Source: Couchioplanes caeruleus (GTDB lineage: Bacteria > Actinomycetota > Actinomycetes > Mycobacteriales > Micromonosporaceae). From it: a DNA stretch of 64,000 nt. The stretch spans positions 434,001-498,000 of the forward strand of contig NZ_RJKL01000001.1 in the NCBI RefSeq assembly GCF_003751945.1, read 5' to 3'. Positions within the stretch are counted from its first letter, which is position 1, and every line of letters begins with the position of its first letter. The position numbers and the translations under genes were made by a program. Under the pieces are notes generated by a model. The model saw nothing but the letters and a program-made list of their open reading frames with translations, did not search any database and was not told where the DNA came from. Positions 26,585 through 34,597 of this stretch are shown one piece after another.

Positions 26585-27079
26585 GTGAGGAGGTCGGCCA
26601 CGCCCAGGGAGACCGGCCGCAAAGTCATCGCGTCGAACCGGAAGGCACGGCACGACTACGCGGTCCTCAAGACCTACGAGGCAGGCCTCGTGCTGGCCGG
26701 CACGGAGGTGAAGTCGCTGCGTGCCGGGTACGCGTCCATCGTCGACGCCTTCGCCCAGGAGCACGAGGGCGAGATCATGCTCTACAACCTGCACATCGCC
26801 GAGTACGGGTTCGGCTCATGGACGAACCATGCGCCGCGGCGTACCCGCAAACTGCTGCTGCACCGCGTGGAGATCGCCCGCATCCTCGACAAGCTCCGCG
26901 AGCCGGGCATCGCTCTGGTGCCGCTGTCGCTGTACTTCCAGGACGGCTGGGCAAAGGTGGAACTCGCCCTGGCCAAGGGCAAGAGGGAGTACGACAAGCG
27001 CCAGGCGATCGCCGAGCGAGACGCGAACCGGGAAATCGCCCGCGCCATGGGCCGGCACCTCAAGGGCCGCACCCGCTAA
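26585..27079 (+). CDS. smpB: SsrA-binding protein SmpB
   Basis: The trans-translation partner of tmRNA; it binds the tRNA-like domain and brings it to stalled ribosomes. The beta-barrel core is clear: [21 protein letters not shown], then [14 protein letters not shown], and [17 protein letters not shown]. The basic tail ends [16 protein letters not shown]. Family proteins start a few residues before GRK (MPRETGRK). At that point the codon is ACG (26600), not ATG, and a GAGGAGG ribosome site stands 6 bases before it. The coordinates given use the in-frame GTG at 26585, which overlaps that ribosome site. An ATG at 26489 exists but would add an unnatural 37-residue arm. No tmRNA gene is seen nearby. 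Confidence 0.93.
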   Translation: MRRSATPRETGRKVIASNRKARHDYAVLKTYEAGLVLAGTEVKSLRAGYASIVDAFAQEHEGEIMLYNLHIAEYGFGSWTNHAPRRTRKLLLHRVEIARILDKLREPGIALVPLSLYFQDGWAKVELALAKGKREYDKRQAIAERDANREIARAMGRHLKGRTR

Positions 27080-27142
27080 GAACCGCCGGCGTCGCTCTCC
27101 GCCGCGGCCAGAGGCGGCTCGGCACCTCCCGACCGCCGACCA

Positions 27143-27290
27143 CGCCGCGCAGAGCGCTCGGGAGCGGGCACGGCGACGCGACGCCCGCCAACTACTGGCC
27201 CCGCCGCGCAGAGTGCTCGGAGGCGGGCAGGGGCAGCTCGGCGGCCTCCGACGGCAGGCCGGACCGCGCGGAGTGCTCGGGCGCAGGCAG
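27143..27290. repeat. about 60-bp-spaced direct repeat at a gene 3' end
   Basis: A conserved block of about 28 bp (core CCGCGCAGAGTGCTCGG followed by GCGGGCAG-like sequence) occurs at 27143, 27202 and 27262, with 59-60 bp spacing. Two copies lie inside the 3' end of the minus-strand gene that ends at 27192 and encode repeated (P)APEHSAR / PASEHSAR phrases; the third lies beyond its stop codon. Confidence 0.65.
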
Positions 27291-27692
27291 ATCGTTGCGG
27301 GAGTATCGGCCCTGGTGGCGGGTCACGTGCAACGCGATGACGTGAATCGGCGGCGGCGCCTCGGCGATGCGGCCCGGACCCCAGCGCACCCAGATGGGGA
27401 TGCGGCCCTCCTCCGCCTCGGCGAGCAGCTTCTCGACCGTACGCCGTCGATCGGTGTGATCGACCTCGACCACGATCGGCGGCGCGGCCGGCCTCGCCAG
27501 GGCGACGTCGAGCACGGAATGCTGCCGCTCCATCGGCGGCGGCAGCCGCATCACGCTGGGCGCCCGTCGGTAGACACGCCACCCCTGCGCCTCACCCCAT
27601 CCCGCGACGGTGTCGATCACGAGCGCCGTCACCTGCTCCTGGGTGAGCCCACTGAACGTCAGCGCCGCGATCCGGTCCGCCAGGTCGTCCAC
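27192..27692 (-). CDS. unknown protein, possibly nuclease-like fold
   Basis: A 166-residue soluble protein. The N-terminal part is helical (DDLADRIAALTFSGLTQEQVTALVIDTVAGWGEAQGWRV). A central region alternates strands with acidic residues in the order VLDVAL, then VVEVDHTDRR, then a Lys-containing helix (TVEKLLAEAEEGRIPIWVRWG), which is reminiscent of PD-(D/E)XK restriction-like folds but has ExD where ExK is usual, so it is not firm. The last 35 residues carry two repeats (PAPEHSARSG, PASEHSARRG), matching a DNA repeat. It converges on smpB. Confidence 0.6.
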   Translation of the reverse strand: MDDLADRIAALTFSGLTQEQVTALVIDTVAGWGEAQGWRVYRRAPSVMRLPPPMERQHSVLDVALARPAAPPIVVEVDHTDRRRTVEKLLAEAEEGRIPIWVRWGPGRIAEAPPPIHVIALHVTRHQGRYSRNDLPAPEHSARSGLPSEAAELPLPASEHSARRGQ

Positions 27693-27720
27693 CCCCGCAG
27701 CCTATCGACCCCGTCGCCGA

Positions 27721-27960
27721 ACTTCCGTCGCCCTCCTCCTCCGGAGTTCTTCCGCCACCCTCCCTGCCGTTCATCCTCACCGTCCTCCCTCACCGTCCTC
27801 CCTCACCGTCCTCCCTCACCGTCCTCCCTCACCGTCCTCCTCCGCTGGCTCTCCTCCCTCGCCCTCATCCCGTCGTTGCCCTCTCTCTTCTCTGCCCTCT
27901 CCTGCCGCCCCTCCTTGCTGCCCTCCCCTCGCATTCCTTCCGTCGCAGTCATTCCCCTCG
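27721..27960. other. pyrimidine-rich intergenic tract
   Basis: For about 240 bp the plus strand is almost purely C and T, with many CCCTCCT and CTTCC runs, including a perfect five-copy repeat. It fills most of the 392-bp gap between the unknown gene and the SCO6745-like gene. Apart from the repeat no gene or regulatory motif is seen. Such strand asymmetry can favour triplex or unusual DNA structure. Confidence 0.6.
27776..27840. repeat. 13-bp tandem repeat, five perfect copies
   Basis: The unit CTCACCGTCCTCC is repeated five times without a mismatch, within a pyrimidine-rich tract. Perfect copies suggest a recent or unstable expansion. Confidence 0.95.
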
Positions 27961-28084
27961 ATGCCCTCTCCTCGCCATGGTTCCGTGGCCGCCCTTCCCC
28001 CGGCCAGCCTTTGCGCGGAACGGTAAGAGCTTCGTAAGCCACAGCACGTCGCACATACTCGTCGGTAATGAAAGGATGGCCCGC

Positions 28085-28948
28085 ATGACGACGCTCGATC
28101 CGGCGGTTGCCCGCGAGGCATGGCGGTTCGCCGAGCCCCTGCACGCGATGGTCTACTTCGTGCCCGAGTCCGCCGAACGCTTCGAGGCCCTGGGGTTGTC
28201 CTCCCGTGCCGGCTACTTCGCGGCTCGCGGCGGCGCTTTCGGCCCCGTCGGCCCGGGTCCGGTGATCGCGAGCTTCTACAACTTCCATCCCGGCCTCGTG
28301 GCGCGCTTCCTCCCGGAGATCTGGACCAAGGTCAGCCCGGCCGCCGCGATCGAGGCACGCCTCGCCGCGGCCGACGCGGCCCTGGAGCGCGGCCTCGGCG
28401 GCGACACCCTGCGCAGCGACGAGGTCGCGGAGGCGGCCACCCTGGCCCGGCGCGCCGCCGACTCGGCGACCGCTCACATGGCCGGCCGCCCCCTCTACGC
28501 GGCCCACGCCGACCTCGAATGGCCGAAGGAACCCCACCTGGTCCTGTGGCACGCCCAGACCCTGCTCCGTGAGTTCCGCGGCGACGGCCACGTGGCGGCG
28601 CTGCTACTCGCCGGGCTGTCCGGGCTCGAGTCGATGGTCCTACACACCGCCTCGGGCGAGGCGAGCGAGGGATTCCTGCGCTCCAGCCGCGGCTGGAGTC
28701 GAGACGAATGGGCCGCCGCCGCGGAGACCCTGCGCTCCCGCGGCCTGATGACCGGCGACGACATCACCGACGAGGGCCGCGCCTTGCGCGCCCGCCTCGA
28801 AGCGGACACCGACCGCCTGGCCACACCGGCATACGAGAGCCTCGGCACCGACGGCTGCGTCCGACTGGCGGAGCTGGTCCGGCCGCTGAGCCGCACCCTG
28901 CTGAAGGCCGGCTTCCTAGCCGGAGCCCTTCCTACCCGACCGAAGTGA
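28085..28948 (+). CDS. SCO6745-family protein
   Basis: A 287-residue, mostly helical soluble protein widespread in actinomycetes and of unknown role. Recognisable phrases are AREAWRFAEPLHAMVYFVPE, AYFAARGGAFGPVGPGPVIASFYNFHP and, near the end, RGWSRDEWAAAAETLRSRGLM, a winged-helix-like C-terminal segment that resembles the MarR fold. ATG 28085 is used because an AAAGGA site stands 8 bases upstream; ATG 28076 is a close alternative. The last codons fall inside a tandem repeat that continues past the stop codon. Confidence 0.75.
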   Translation: MTTLDPAVAREAWRFAEPLHAMVYFVPESAERFEALGLSSRAGYFAARGGAFGPVGPGPVIASFYNFHPGLVARFLPEIWTKVSPAAAIEARLAAADAALERGLGGDTLRSDEVAEAATLARRAADSATAHMAGRPLYAAHADLEWPKEPHLVLWHAQTLLREFRGDGHVAALLLAGLSGLESMVLHTASGEASEGFLRSSRGWSRDEWAAAAETLRSRGLMTGDDITDEGRALRARLEADTDRLATPAYESLGTDGCVRLAELVRPLSRTLLKAGFLAGALPTRPK

Positions 28949-29110
28949 CCGAGCCACCGGCCCTCCGGCGGCACCCGCCCACCCGACGAAAGCGACCAGG
29001 CCAGCCACCCTCCGGCGGCCCCGCCCACCCGACCAAAGCGACCAGGCCAGCCACCCTCTAGCGGCACCCGCCCACCTGACCAAAGCGACAAAGCCGCCCT
29101 CCCTGCGGCC
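28931..29110. repeat. about 47-bp tandem repeat, four copies
   Basis: Four imperfect copies of a unit built around CCCACCCGACCAAAGCGACC and CCACCCTCCGGCGGC run from the 3' end of the SCO6745-like gene (its stop codon lies in copy 1) through the intergenic space. Copies 2 and 3 are nearly identical. The 248-bp gap to the histidine kinase gene contains nothing else recognised. Confidence 0.8.
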
Positions 29111-29195
29111 GCTACCGGAATCGAGCCGAAGTCTGACGTCGGGGCGGGAAGGCGGGGTCGCCACATTGGGTGACGGCTGGTCGTAGGGTGTCGGT

Positions 29196-30389
29196 ATGGT
29201 GCGCCGGATGTTGGCCGATCCGCGGGCGCGCACCGCGTACGACGTGACGATCGCGCTGGTCGTGGCCTATGCGACGTCGTTCTACGACGAGGGCTACGAC
29301 ACGGCGATCGGGTGCGCCATGGCGCTGGCGGTCGTTTTCCGGCGGCGTGCTCCCCTCGTGGTGATGGCGGTCGTCGCCGTGCTCGCGCTGGTGCAATGGC
29401 TGCTGGCGGCGGTGCCGGCGTCCGAGCCTCTGGCGGGCGCACCGACCGGCTACGACGTGGCTGTCCTGGTGGCCATGGTGTCGGTGGTGACCCATGCCGA
29501 GCGGGTGTGGCAGGTCTACGCCGCCGGCGTCGTAGGAGTGCTCGGGGTGGTGGTGGCGTTCGCCATCCCGGTGCCGTTGAGCAACTCCTGGTCCGTTGAC
29601 GTCACCGAGCTGCTGGCGGTCACCGGGCTGGTCGCGGGTGTGTGGCTGACCGCCTTCGTGTTGCGCACGCGCCGGCTGTACGTGCTCAGCCTCGAGGAGC
29701 GTTCCGCCGCGGCGGAGCGTGAGCGCGCGCACCTGGCCCGGCTGGCCGCGGTCGAGCAGCGGGCGGAGATCGCCCGGGAGCTGCACGATGTGGTGGCGCA
29801 CAGCCTCGCTGTCATGATCTTGCAGGCCGACGGGGCCCGGTATCTCGTCCAGGCGGACCTCGACCGTGCGACGGAGGCGCTGCGGGCCATCGCCGCGACG
29901 GGCCGTGATGCGTTGGAGGACATGCACCGTATCGTCGATGTGTTGCGGGGGACGAATGCGGGCGATGCGGAGCAGGACCGTCGTCCGGTCGGCATCGCGC
30001 AGCTCGATGCCCTGGTGGCCGGCGTTCGGGCGGCGGGGCTGCGGGTGGAGCTGCGCCTGGAGGGTGAGCCGCGGGGCCTGTCGGCCGCGGACGAGACGAC
30101 CCTGTACCGGCTGGCGCAGGAGGGCTTGACCAACACGCTGCGGCACGCCGGGCCGGAGGCCAGTGCGGCCGTCACGCTGCGGTTCGGCGAGGGTGCCGCA
30201 ATGGTGGAGGTTGTTGACGACGGCGGCGGCCGGCTGGCCGGTGATGCGCCGTGGGTACCCGGATCGGGAGGCAACGGATTGGTCGGTATGCGTGAGCGCG
30301 TCGCCGCCGTCGGAGGCCGGTTCACCGCCGGGCCGCGGGTGGGGCCGGGCTGGCAGGTACGCGCGGAGTTCCCGGTGAGGACCGCGTGA
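29196..30389 (+). CDS. sensor histidine kinase (DesK/NarX class)
   Basis: A 397-residue membrane sensor kinase. Four to six N-terminal membrane helices (about 15-160) form the sensor, followed by a coiled coil and a HisKA_3 dimerisation domain with the phospho-acceptor His in [13 protein letters not shown] (about residue 200). The ATPase domain has [16 protein letters not shown] and [11 protein letters not shown]. Its stop overlaps the start of the response regulator (GTGA), so the two form one coupled two-component system. The signal is unknown. Confidence 0.92.
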   Translation: MVRRMLADPRARTAYDVTIALVVAYATSFYDEGYDTAIGCAMALAVVFRRRAPLVVMAVVAVLALVQWLLAAVPASEPLAGAPTGYDVAVLVAMVSVVTHAERVWQVYAAGVVGVLGVVVAFAIPVPLSNSWSVDVTELLAVTGLVAGVWLTAFVLRTRRLYVLSLEERSAAAERERAHLARLAAVEQRAEIARELHDVVAHSLAVMILQADGARYLVQADLDRATEALRAIAATGRDALEDMHRIVDVLRGTNAGDAEQDRRPVGIAQLDALVAGVRAAGLRVELRLEGEPRGLSAADETTLYRLAQEGLTNTLRHAGPEASAAVTLRFGEGAAMVEVVDDGGGRLAGDAPWVPGSGGNGLVGMRERVAAVGGRFTAGPRVGPGWQVRAEFPVRTA

Positions 30390-31063
30390 GCGGCGACTCG
30401 GCGGGCATCCGGGTGGTGGTCGTCGACGATCAGCCGCTGATCCGGGCCGGGTTCGCGATGGTGTTGTCCTCTCAGCCCGACATCGAGGTGGTGGGCGAGG
30501 CCGAGGACGGGGCGCAGGCACTGTCCCTGCTCGACCGGGTCGTCGCCGACGTCGTCGTGATGGACATCCGGATGCCGGTCATGGACGGCGTCGAGGCCAC
30601 CCGCCGGCTGACGGAGCGCGCCGCGCCGCCCCGCGTCCTGGTGCTGACCACCTTCGACACCGACGAGGACGCGTTCGCGGCGTTGCAGGCCGGCGCGAGC
30701 GGTTTCCTGCTGAAGAACGCTCCTCCGGAAGAGCTTCTGAGCGCCATCCGCGTGGTGGCCGCCGGTGACGCGGTCGTGGCGCCGCGCGTGACCCGGCGGC
30801 TGCTGGACCGGCTCGCCGGGCGGCTCGCTCCCCCGCCGGAGCCGCAGAACGACCGCCTCGCCATCCTCACCGAGCGGGAACGGGAGGTTCTCGAGCTGGT
30901 GGCCGAGGGCTTGTCGAACGCCGAGATCGCGGCCCGCCTGCATGTCGCCGAGGCCACGGTGAAGACGCACTTCGGACGGATCCTCATGAAGCTCGAACTG
31001 CGGGACCGGGTGCAGGCCGTCGTGCTCGCCTACCGGCTCGGCCTGGTCCGGCCGGGCGGCTGA
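30386..31063 (+). CDS. NarL/LuxR-type response regulator
   Basis: A 225-residue regulator with a receiver domain (acceptor Asp60 in [13 protein letters not shown], Lys in FLLKNAP) and a C-terminal LuxR helix-turn-helix ([45 protein letters not shown]). It is the partner of the kinase before it. No target gene is apparent; the nearest downstream genes are the membrane protein and FtsX-like permease after a repeat array. Confidence 0.93.
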   Translation: MSGDSAGIRVVVVDDQPLIRAGFAMVLSSQPDIEVVGEAEDGAQALSLLDRVVADVVVMDIRMPVMDGVEATRRLTERAAPPRVLVLTTFDTDEDAFAALQAGASGFLLKNAPPEELLSAIRVVAAGDAVVAPRVTRRLLDRLAGRLAPPPEPQNDRLAILTEREREVLELVAEGLSNAEIAARLHVAEATVKTHFGRILMKLELRDRVQAVVLAYRLGLVRPGG

Positions 31064-31081
31064 CGCCCGGCGAGGGGCCCG

Positions 31082-31190
31082 ACGTCCAGCCCGGAGAAGC
31101 ACGTCCAGCCCGGAGAAGCACGTCCAGCCCCGAGAAGCACGTCCAGCCCGGCGACGCACGTCCAGCCCGGCGACCGACGTCCGGCCCCGG
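31082..31190. repeat. 19-bp tandem repeat, nearly six copies
   Basis: Unit ACGTCCAGCCCGGAGAAGC occurs in three nearly identical copies, then two variants ending GGCGACGC/GGCGACC and a partial one. It starts 19 bp after the response regulator stop. Units are contiguous with no spacers, so it is not a CRISPR array. Confidence 0.9.
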
Positions 31191-31331
31191 GTACGACCAC
31201 GGTCGTACGACCGGTGGCGCACCGCGCGGTTCCGAGATCAGATCCTGCTCCGATGTGCCCGGGCCACGCCCCGCCGAGACTTTGCGGAACACGGAAAACC
31301 GTGTCGCCCGTCAAGCTCTCCGAGGTGCCTC

Positions 31332-31787
31332 ATGGCCGTTCCGTCGTCGACCCCGAACAAGAAGCGTCCGCTGCTGGTGGCCGGCCTCATCGCCGTCGTA
31401 CTGATGGTGGGGGCGGTGGTGGCCGGCGCGTACCTGTGGCGCCGATACCAGGCACCGAGCCAGGCGTCGGCGGCCGACTGCGCCCTCGCCCAGTCGATCA
31501 TCGACCGGGCGCGGCAGGTCCCCCGCGACAAGGCCGCCGCCGAGAAGTGGGCCGCGGAGACCCGGCAGATGCGCATCACGGGGATGAAGGACGGCTACCT
31601 GGGTGCGCTCGTCGCCCAGTACGAGGGATGGGCCGTCGCCTCGGCCACCGGTGAGGGTCGACCGCCCGCTCCGCGCGAGGTGACCGACCTGCGCGACGAG
31701 GCCAACGGCCACTGCGAAGAGGCGGGACGCACCCTGACCTTCCCGCCGATCGTCTCCGCCCTGCGCACCGTGGCGGGGTCCCGGTGA
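31332..31787 (+). CDS. single-pass membrane protein, partner of the FtsX-like permease
   Basis: A 151-residue protein with a short basic cytosolic N-terminus, one membrane helix (about 13-36) and an extracytoplasmic helical domain with two Cys residues (ADCALAQ and GHCEEAG) that could form a disulfide. No family is recognised. Its stop overlaps the start of the permease gene (GTGA junction), which implies joint expression and perhaps a joint complex at the membrane. Confidence 0.65.
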   Translation: MAVPSSTPNKKRPLLVAGLIAVVLMVGAVVAGAYLWRRYQAPSQASAADCALAQSIIDRARQVPRDKAAAEKWAAETRQMRITGMKDGYLGALVAQYEGWAVASATGEGRPPAPREVTDLRDEANGHCEEAGRTLTFPPIVSALRTVAGSR

Positions 31788-34330
31788 GCCGAGAACCGCA
31801 GCGGGCCGTGCTGCGTACCCAATTGGCCGGGATGCTGAGCCGCCCGGGCCGGCTCGTCATGACCGGCCTGTCGGTTCTCATCGCCGCGTTCGTCGTGTTC
31901 GCCGCGGTGTTGGCGCAGCAGATCGCGGTCAGGACCACGCTCGAGCGGTTCAGCGGGACCTCGCCGGCGGCCGATTTCGTGGTGACGGCCGAGGAGGAAC
32001 CGCTCATCACGCAGGCCGAGGCGGACGCCGTACGGCGAGTGCCCGGCGTCGGCGCGGTCGCACCCCGCCTGAACAACGGCTTGCCGGTGGCCGGAGGCGG
32101 TCTCACCGAGCATTTCCTGCGCCTCGACGGGGACCCGGGCACGGGTGCCCTGTCGCGGGTGCGCGTGGTGTCCGGAAGCTACCCGGACGGTCTCCGCGAG
32201 GTGGCGGTCGACCGGCTTGCCGCGGCGCAGCTCAACGTGGCGCCGGGTGGCATCGTCAACCTGCGGCTTCCCGAGGACCGGGGTGGACACCGCAGGAGCG
32301 TCGCGGTCACCGTCACCGCGATCGTGCAGGGACCGACGGGCGAGGCGGCGACCGGCTACGCGCCCGCCCACCTCGTCGCCGGCATCGTCGGCGTGCGGGG
32401 CTACCAGCGGCTCGACGTGCAAGCCGCACCCGGCGCCGCGGACGCCGCGCTGTCCGCGCGGCTTTCCGCCGCACTGCCGCGCACCGGCGGCGTCTCGGTC
32501 GTTCCAGGAGATCTGGTACGCGACCGGGAAGCCCGCGAGCGGGTACGCGACCTGGACGAACTCTTCCGAGCGGTCGCCATGTTCCTCGCCGTCGCCGTGG
32601 TCGCCGCGGCACTCGTCGCCACCAGTGCCTTCCGCATCGTCTTCACGCAACGGCTGCGTCAGCTTGCGTTGCTCCGCACGATCGGGGCACAGCGAAGCCA
32701 GCTCGTGCGGGCGCTGGCCGCCGAAGGTGCCCTCACCGGTCTCGGCGCGGGCACGGCCGGCGTCCTGCTCGCCCTCGGCGCCGGATATGCCGCACCGGCC
32801 GTCGCCGGCGTCTTCGGCGCTCAGTTGCCGGCACCCGTACCGCCGGTGGTCGCGGCCCTGGCGGTCGTGGCCGGCGCCGTCGTCGTGACGATGGGTGCGG
32901 TGCTCGCCCCGGCGCTGTCCGCCGCCGGCGTCGCCCCGCTGCAGGCGCTCCGCACCGCCGGAACCATGGCGGCCGAGCGCCGGATCGGGGTGCTGCGCCT
33001 CCTCGCCGGCATGCTGTTCGCCGCCGGCGCCGCCGCGATCGTCGGGATGGTTGTCGACCAGATCCCCGCGCCCGGAGACCAGCAGTACGACAGCTTTCCC
33101 GCCCTGATGCTGATCGTCGTGTCCGGTGCGCTGGCCTTCCTGGCGCTCATCGCCCTCGGGCCGCTGCTGGTCCGCCCCGCGCTCGCGGTCGCGGGCCGGG
33201 CACTGCGGAGGTTCGGTCCCCTCGGCAGGCTCGCGGTCGGCGGTGTCGGCGGCACTCCCCGCCGGGCCGCCGCCGTCTCGGCCGTCGTCGCGCTCGGCGT
33301 CACCCTGGTGGCCGGCACGATGGTGGCCATCGCCGGCCTGCAGGGCTGGGCCGCCCGCGGCATGGCCGTGCGCGCCCCGGCCGACCTGCATCTCCGCGGT
33401 GGCGACTCCGGCGTCCCGCCCGAGGTGGTACGTCACCTCCGGGCGCTGCCGCACCTGCGCGACGTGACGACGTACCGGCGGGCCGACGTCACGATGGGTC
33501 GCTTCGCCGCGAGCGCGATCGACCTGGACCTTGCCGCCCTACCTCGACTGAAGGACCTGTACGCGGCGACGGGAGACCTGGCAGACCTCGGTCCTGGACG
33601 GGTCGTCGTGAATGACGAACTGGCCTCGACACTGGAGGTGCGGGCCGGGGACGCGCTCGACGTCGGCGGCGGCAGGAGGTCCGTGCGGCTGACCGTCGCG
33701 GCGACCCTGTCCGGTGACGCCCCGCTGAACGCCGACATCATCGCCGTACCGGCGGATCTGGACCGGCTCGGCGTCGCCGCGGCATCTCTCGCGGTGCTGG
33801 CCGACAGCGCCGACGACAGTGCGACCGGCCGCACCGCGGCCCGAGCCGCGGTCGAGCGGGCCGCCGGCGGCCTGGCCGGCGCCGACCTCCAGGTGCTGGC
33901 CGACCAGCGGGACGGCGACGGCGAGACGCTGGAGCTGATCTCGACCATCGCGCTCAGCCTGCTCGGCCTCACCGTCCTCATCGCCGTCGTCGGCGTGGGC
34001 ACCACCACCGGTCTCAGCGTGCAGGAGCGCACCCACGAGTTCGGGCTCCTGCGCGCGTTGGGACTGGGCCGGGCGAGGCTCCGCCTCATGATCGGCATGG
34101 AGGCGGGCCTGTACGGCGTGCTCGGCGGCATCCTCGGCCTTCTCCTCGGCGTGCCGTACGCGTGGCTGACCGTGCGGGCGCTCAACCTCGGCGCACCACT
34201 GGTCTTTCCGGCCGGGCGGCTCACGGCTGTCGTCGCGGCACTGGCCGCCGCCACCGCCCTGGCCGGGCTGTTGCCGGCCCGCCGCGCCACCCGGGTCAGC
34301 CCGGTCCAGGCTCTCGGTACGCCGGACTGA
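31784..34330 (+). CDS. FtsX-like ABC permease, large (MacB/LolCE-type)
   Basis: An 848-residue permease with the double FtsX layout: N-terminal membrane helix (about 28-48), a large extracytoplasmic domain (about 50-260), three membrane helices (about 268-375), an extra pair, a second outer domain and the last three helices (about 720-840). Phrases such as LRQLALLRTIGAQRSQLVRALAAEGALTG and HEFGLLRALGLGRARLRLMIGMEAGL are the coupling helices of this family. Such permeases work with an ATPase of the MacB/LolD class in mechanotransmission, lipoprotein handling or peptide export. No ATPase gene is adjacent, so its partner must be elsewhere. Confidence 0.85.
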   Translation: MSREPQRAVLRTQLAGMLSRPGRLVMTGLSVLIAAFVVFAAVLAQQIAVRTTLERFSGTSPAADFVVTAEEEPLITQAEADAVRRVPGVGAVAPRLNNGLPVAGGGLTEHFLRLDGDPGTGALSRVRVVSGSYPDGLREVAVDRLAAAQLNVAPGGIVNLRLPEDRGGHRRSVAVTVTAIVQGPTGEAATGYAPAHLVAGIVGVRGYQRLDVQAAPGAADAALSARLSAALPRTGGVSVVPGDLVRDREARERVRDLDELFRAVAMFLAVAVVAAALVATSAFRIVFTQRLRQLALLRTIGAQRSQLVRALAAEGALTGLGAGTAGVLLALGAGYAAPAVAGVFGAQLPAPVPPVVAALAVVAGAVVVTMGAVLAPALSAAGVAPLQALRTAGTMAAERRIGVLRLLAGMLFAAGAAAIVGMVVDQIPAPGDQQYDSFPALMLIVVSGALAFLALIALGPLLVRPALAVAGRALRRFGPLGRLAVGGVGGTPRRAAAVSAVVALGVTLVAGTMVAIAGLQGWAARGMAVRAPADLHLRGGDSGVPPEVVRHLRALPHLRDVTTYRRADVTMGRFAASAIDLDLAALPRLKDLYAATGDLADLGPGRVVVNDELASTLEVRAGDALDVGGGRRSVRLTVAATLSGDAPLNADIIAVPADLDRLGVAAASLAVLADSADDSATGRTAARAAVERAAGGLAGADLQVLADQRDGDGETLELISTIALSLLGLTVLIAVVGVGTTTGLSVQERTHEFGLLRALGLGRARLRLMIGMEAGLYGVLGGILGLLLGVPYAWLTVRALNLGAPLVFPAGRLTAVVAALAAATALAGLLPARRATRVSPVQALGTPD

Positions 34331-34597
34331 CCCGGCCAAGCTCTGGCGCCACCCATGGAGCCGGCAACACTATGGTGTCGCCGGCGGGACCATCGGCAGT
34401 GCCGGCGCGGCGCCGGCCGGCGCCGGGCCGGGGCTCCGCGCGGTCGAAGTGACCTGGTTGCTCCCGCTCCGACGGTTCCCTCCCGGGGGAACCGACCCGG
34501 GTGTGACGGGATCGACGGCGGTTCGCGTGCAGCCCCGGCCAAGCGCTCCCCTATGATGCGCGCTACATCCGCATCTGAAGCCGTCCGGAGGCAAGTC

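Noticed and set aside
27080..27191. tmRNA (ssrA) next to smpB
   Set aside because: No tRNA-like ends or tag frame could be found in the spaces around smpB; these hold repeats.
31082..31190. Possible CRISPR array
   Set aside because: Repeats of 19 bp are contiguous without spacers and no cas gene is present; it is a simple tandem repeat.
34331..34597. Repeat or RNA gene in the GC-rich gap after the FtsX-like permease
   Set aside because: Short GCCGGC-type palindromes occur by chance at this base composition; no stable repeated unit or conserved RNA was recognised.
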